DNA from: DRTC01 sp964521025
GTDB taxonomy: Bacteria > Cloacimonadota > Cloacimonadia > Cloacimonadales > TCS61
Reading direction: 5' to 3'
Assembly (NCBI GenBank): GCA_964521025.1
Contig: CAZFPK010000073.1
Span: forward strand, 1-15,055
DNA: 15,055 bases
The notes under the pieces are model-generated. The model did no database searches. It saw nothing but the letters and a program-made list of their open reading frames with translations, and was not told the origin of the DNA. Position numbers and translations under genes: made by a program. Positions 13,478 through 15,055 of this stretch are shown piece by piece (the stretch's first letter is position 1; the number at the start of each line of letters is the position of its first letter).

Positions 13478-14163
13478 TGGAGCTTCCCGAAATCTTGACG
13501 AGAAACATCCTTTTTTATGGAAAGGAAAAACAGGAGATCATCAGTAAATCCTCGCTGCTCATTGCCGGAATGGGCGGACTCGGTTGTACGGCTGCGGACA
13601 TTCTCGTGCGTTCCGGGATCGGGAAACTGGTATTGGTCGATGATGATATCGTGCAAGAGACCGATCTGAACAGGCAGATCTTGTACGATCAGAATGATAT
13701 CGGGAAACAGAAGGTTCAAGTTGCTCGTAACAAATTAAAAGCAATTTCTGATCATACAGAAATTATATCTCTCCAAATGAAAATAACAGAATCAAATCTA
13801 TTCCAATTGAAAAAATATAGATTTAATGGTATCGCAGACTGTTTAGACAATTTTAAGAGCAGGTTTATCCTGGAAAAAGTTATACAAAAAGATCAATTTA
13901 TCGTTCATGGTGGAGTTGAAGAAAATTTCGGTCAGATCACGACGATAATTCCTGATAAAACTCAAAGTTTGAAAGAGATTTATCCAAATATGAAAGGTAA
14001 AAATTCGACTATTCCAATTATTCCTACAACTGTGCAAACGATTGGTTCATTAATGGCACAGGAAATTCTTAATAATCTGTTTAGGAAACCACAATTGCTG
14101 AATAAAATGCTTATCTTAGAATTAGTAGATTTTTCGATGTTTAAGGTTGAAATCGGGAAATAA
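13477..14163 (+). CDS. MoeB/ThiF/HesA-type E1-like adenylyltransferase lacking Zn and late-Cys residues
   Basis: The 228-residue protein is a single adenylation domain. It shows the ATP-binding loop 'GMGGLG' (31-36), 'LVLVDDD' (51-57), the Arg-finger motif 'DLNRQ' (63-67), Lys77/Lys79 and 'DCLDN' (121-125), all as expected for E1-like enzymes that adenylate the Gly-Gly end of MoaD/ThiS proteins. Only two cysteines occur (37 and 122). The two CxxC zinc pairs and the Cys found after 'YP' in E. coli MoeB are absent; that region reads 'YPNMKGKNSTIPIIP' (169-183). Adenylation without a thioester step is still compatible with this set of residues. There is no rhodanese domain. The gene overlaps the carrier gene by one base, so the two almost surely act together in the cytoplasm. 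HesA-like short forms are the nearest description. Confidence 0.88.
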   Translation: MELPEILTRNILFYGKEKQEIISKSSLLIAGMGGLGCTAADILVRSGIGKLVLVDDDIVQETDLNRQILYDQNDIGKQKVQVARNKLKAISDHTEIISLQMKITESNLFQLKKYRFNGIADCLDNFKSRFILEKVIQKDQFIVHGGVEENFGQITTIIPDKTQSLKEIYPNMKGKNSTIPIIPTTVQTIGSLMAQEILNNLFRKPQLLNKMLILELVDFSMFKVEIGK

Positions 14164-14250
14164 TTTGACAGTATTCTGAAATTTTTGTTTGTGAGAAATG
14201 TTTTTTATTAAAATGGTTGGCTCGATAAGAAATAAAACAAGAAGGAACTT

Positions 14251-15015
14251 TTGAGCAGACAAGAACTGATTGTAAAAATTAAACAGAAATTATCTGAAAT
14301 TAGCACTGAAATCCAGTTTGCTGTTAAAGCAAATCTACTCGATTTCAACTGTATTTTGGAAGATATTTTAATTCCTCTTTTAAACGAACTATTAGATTCT
14401 AATCTTCAAAATACTAACAGGCAAAAATCAAATTTCCCCGGAATTGACCTACTTGATAGAAATAAAAAAGTTGGATTTCAAGTGACTAGCGATTCTTCAG
14501 CATCAAAAATCAAAGAAACAATAAATAAAATTGTTTCAAATAATCTTGATAAAGAGATTAATGAATTATTTTTTATTATTATAAGAAACGATTCAAAAGC
14601 CAGCAATAAAAATTTTGATAATCAATTAGAAAATTTACCAAGTAATATTAAATTTAATTATCATGCAAACTACTTAGACTTTGCAGACCTATTTGCAAAG
14701 CATATAAAAAGCCATAGTAATGTTAATAAAATATGGTCCATTCTCCAAAAATCATATAACGGAAAATTCACAAAGTTAGAAGAATGGGAAAACATTATTT
14801 CTAATGAAAAATCAGAAAATATTTACTCAAATCTAGCGAAGCTTTCTTTTCCTGAAAAATTATTTATAGGACATTTATTACCAGAAGTTATTTCTTTCAA
14901 AGGTAAAAGTAGTAGGCACAGAGTATTTAATTTTATGAAAGACTTAGGAGAAAATTTTAATGGTTCTTGGATTATATTTGAAAATAACATTTATACTTTC
15001 CACCTAAATATCTAA
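14251..15015 (+). CDS. SMEK-like domain protein, function unknown
   Basis: The start is TTG 14251: AGAAGGA (14240-14246) lies just upstream, the frame is stopped at 14233, and no ATG serves. The 254-residue product is soluble. Residues about 20-130 carry 'LNELLDSNLQN', 'NFPGIDLLDRNKKVGFQVTS' (about 62-81) and a helix rich in Ile/Lys, followed by 'ELFFIII'. This pattern matches the N-terminal SMEK domain found in several bacterial conflict and defence proteins, and looks like a degenerate nuclease-type core. The C-terminal half (about 150-254) is not recognised; it may be a winged-helix-like region. The gene is clearly more A/T-rich than its neighbours (about 27-32% GC in hand-counted samples, against about 50% in a sample of the C25 gene), which suggests transfer. 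It stands 87 bases after the E1 gene and may be transcribed separately. Defence involvement is a guess. Confidence 0.65.
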   Translation: MSRQELIVKIKQKLSEISTEIQFAVKANLLDFNCILEDILIPLLNELLDSNLQNTNRQKSNFPGIDLLDRNKKVGFQVTSDSSASKIKETINKIVSNNLDKEINELFFIIIRNDSKASNKNFDNQLENLPSNIKFNYHANYLDFADLFAKHIKSHSNVNKIWSILQKSYNGKFTKLEEWENIISNEKSENIYSNLAKLSFPEKLFIGHLLPEVISFKGKSSRHRVFNFMKDLGENFNGSWIIFENNIYTFHLNI

Positions 15016-15055
15016 AGTATCTTTCTAATTAAAAGACGTCCCTCTTTTTTAGTCG

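Noticed and set aside
13477..15015. The carrier, E1 and SMEK-like genes as a ubiquitin-like antiphage operon
   Set aside because: No E2 or JAB protease gene is present and 87 bases separate the E1 and SMEK-like genes; kept only as a question in the findings.
15031..15048. A hairpin AAAAGA/TCTTTT after the SMEK-like gene as a terminator
   Set aside because: The stem is six bases, almost all A-T, and the T run is itself part of the stem; too weak to call.

Overview
The window most resembles a Cloacimonadota-type (candidate phylum Cloacimonetes) bacterium or a near relative from the Bacteroidota/FCB side of the tree. The clues are low GC with runs of A/T, very large secreted multidomain proteins with few basic residues, C-termini of the 'NYPNPFNPSTTISF' FlgD-Ig type, and other secreted proteins ending in a fibronectin-like module with 'YSSANPY'. 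This placement is inference from protein style, not from a marker gene. All nine genes lie on the + strand. No rRNA, tRNA, CRISPR array, transposase or phage gene was seen.

Layout. (1) 54-665: a DUF1848-family gene that has lost about 75 N-terminal residues and its extreme C-terminus. It is followed by a doublet of inverted palindromes (668-824). (2) 893-12829: an exported-protein block: an M14 zinc carboxypeptidase, a secreted CapA-like metallophosphoesterase fold with PKD and sorting domains, a small GNAT acetyltransferase, a gingipain-like C25 protein and a CotH-kinase protein with two lamin-tail domains. A clear intrinsic terminator (12898-12927) closes the block. (3) 12932-13103: four related palindromes arranged as two inverted pairs. 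(4) 13199-14163: a two-gene operon of a MoaD/ThiS-like sulfur carrier or ubiquitin-like protein and a MoeB/ThiF/HesA-type E1 adenylyltransferase. (5) 14251-15015: an A/T-rich gene with a SMEK-like N-terminal domain and a TTG start.

How the parts may work together. The four large proteins all have signal peptides and fall into two classes by C-terminus. CapA-like and CotH end in the FlgD-Ig sorting domain; M14 and C25 end in the 'SANPY' module. The two FlgD-Ig genes each have a sigma-54-type -24/-12 element (GG-N10-GC) 20-35 bases upstream of the start codon. The M14 gene instead has a sigma-70-type promoter, and no acceptable sigma-54 site was found before C25. A link between sorting-signal class and promoter class is the main hypothesis offered here; it rests on two genes per class.

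Other points of interest are the gingipain homologue with Phe at the catalytic His position, the E1 enzyme with neither Zn cysteines nor the usual late Cys, a moaD-like gene whose predicted transcription start falls on its ATG, and the palindrome families whose stems change in compensatory fashion.
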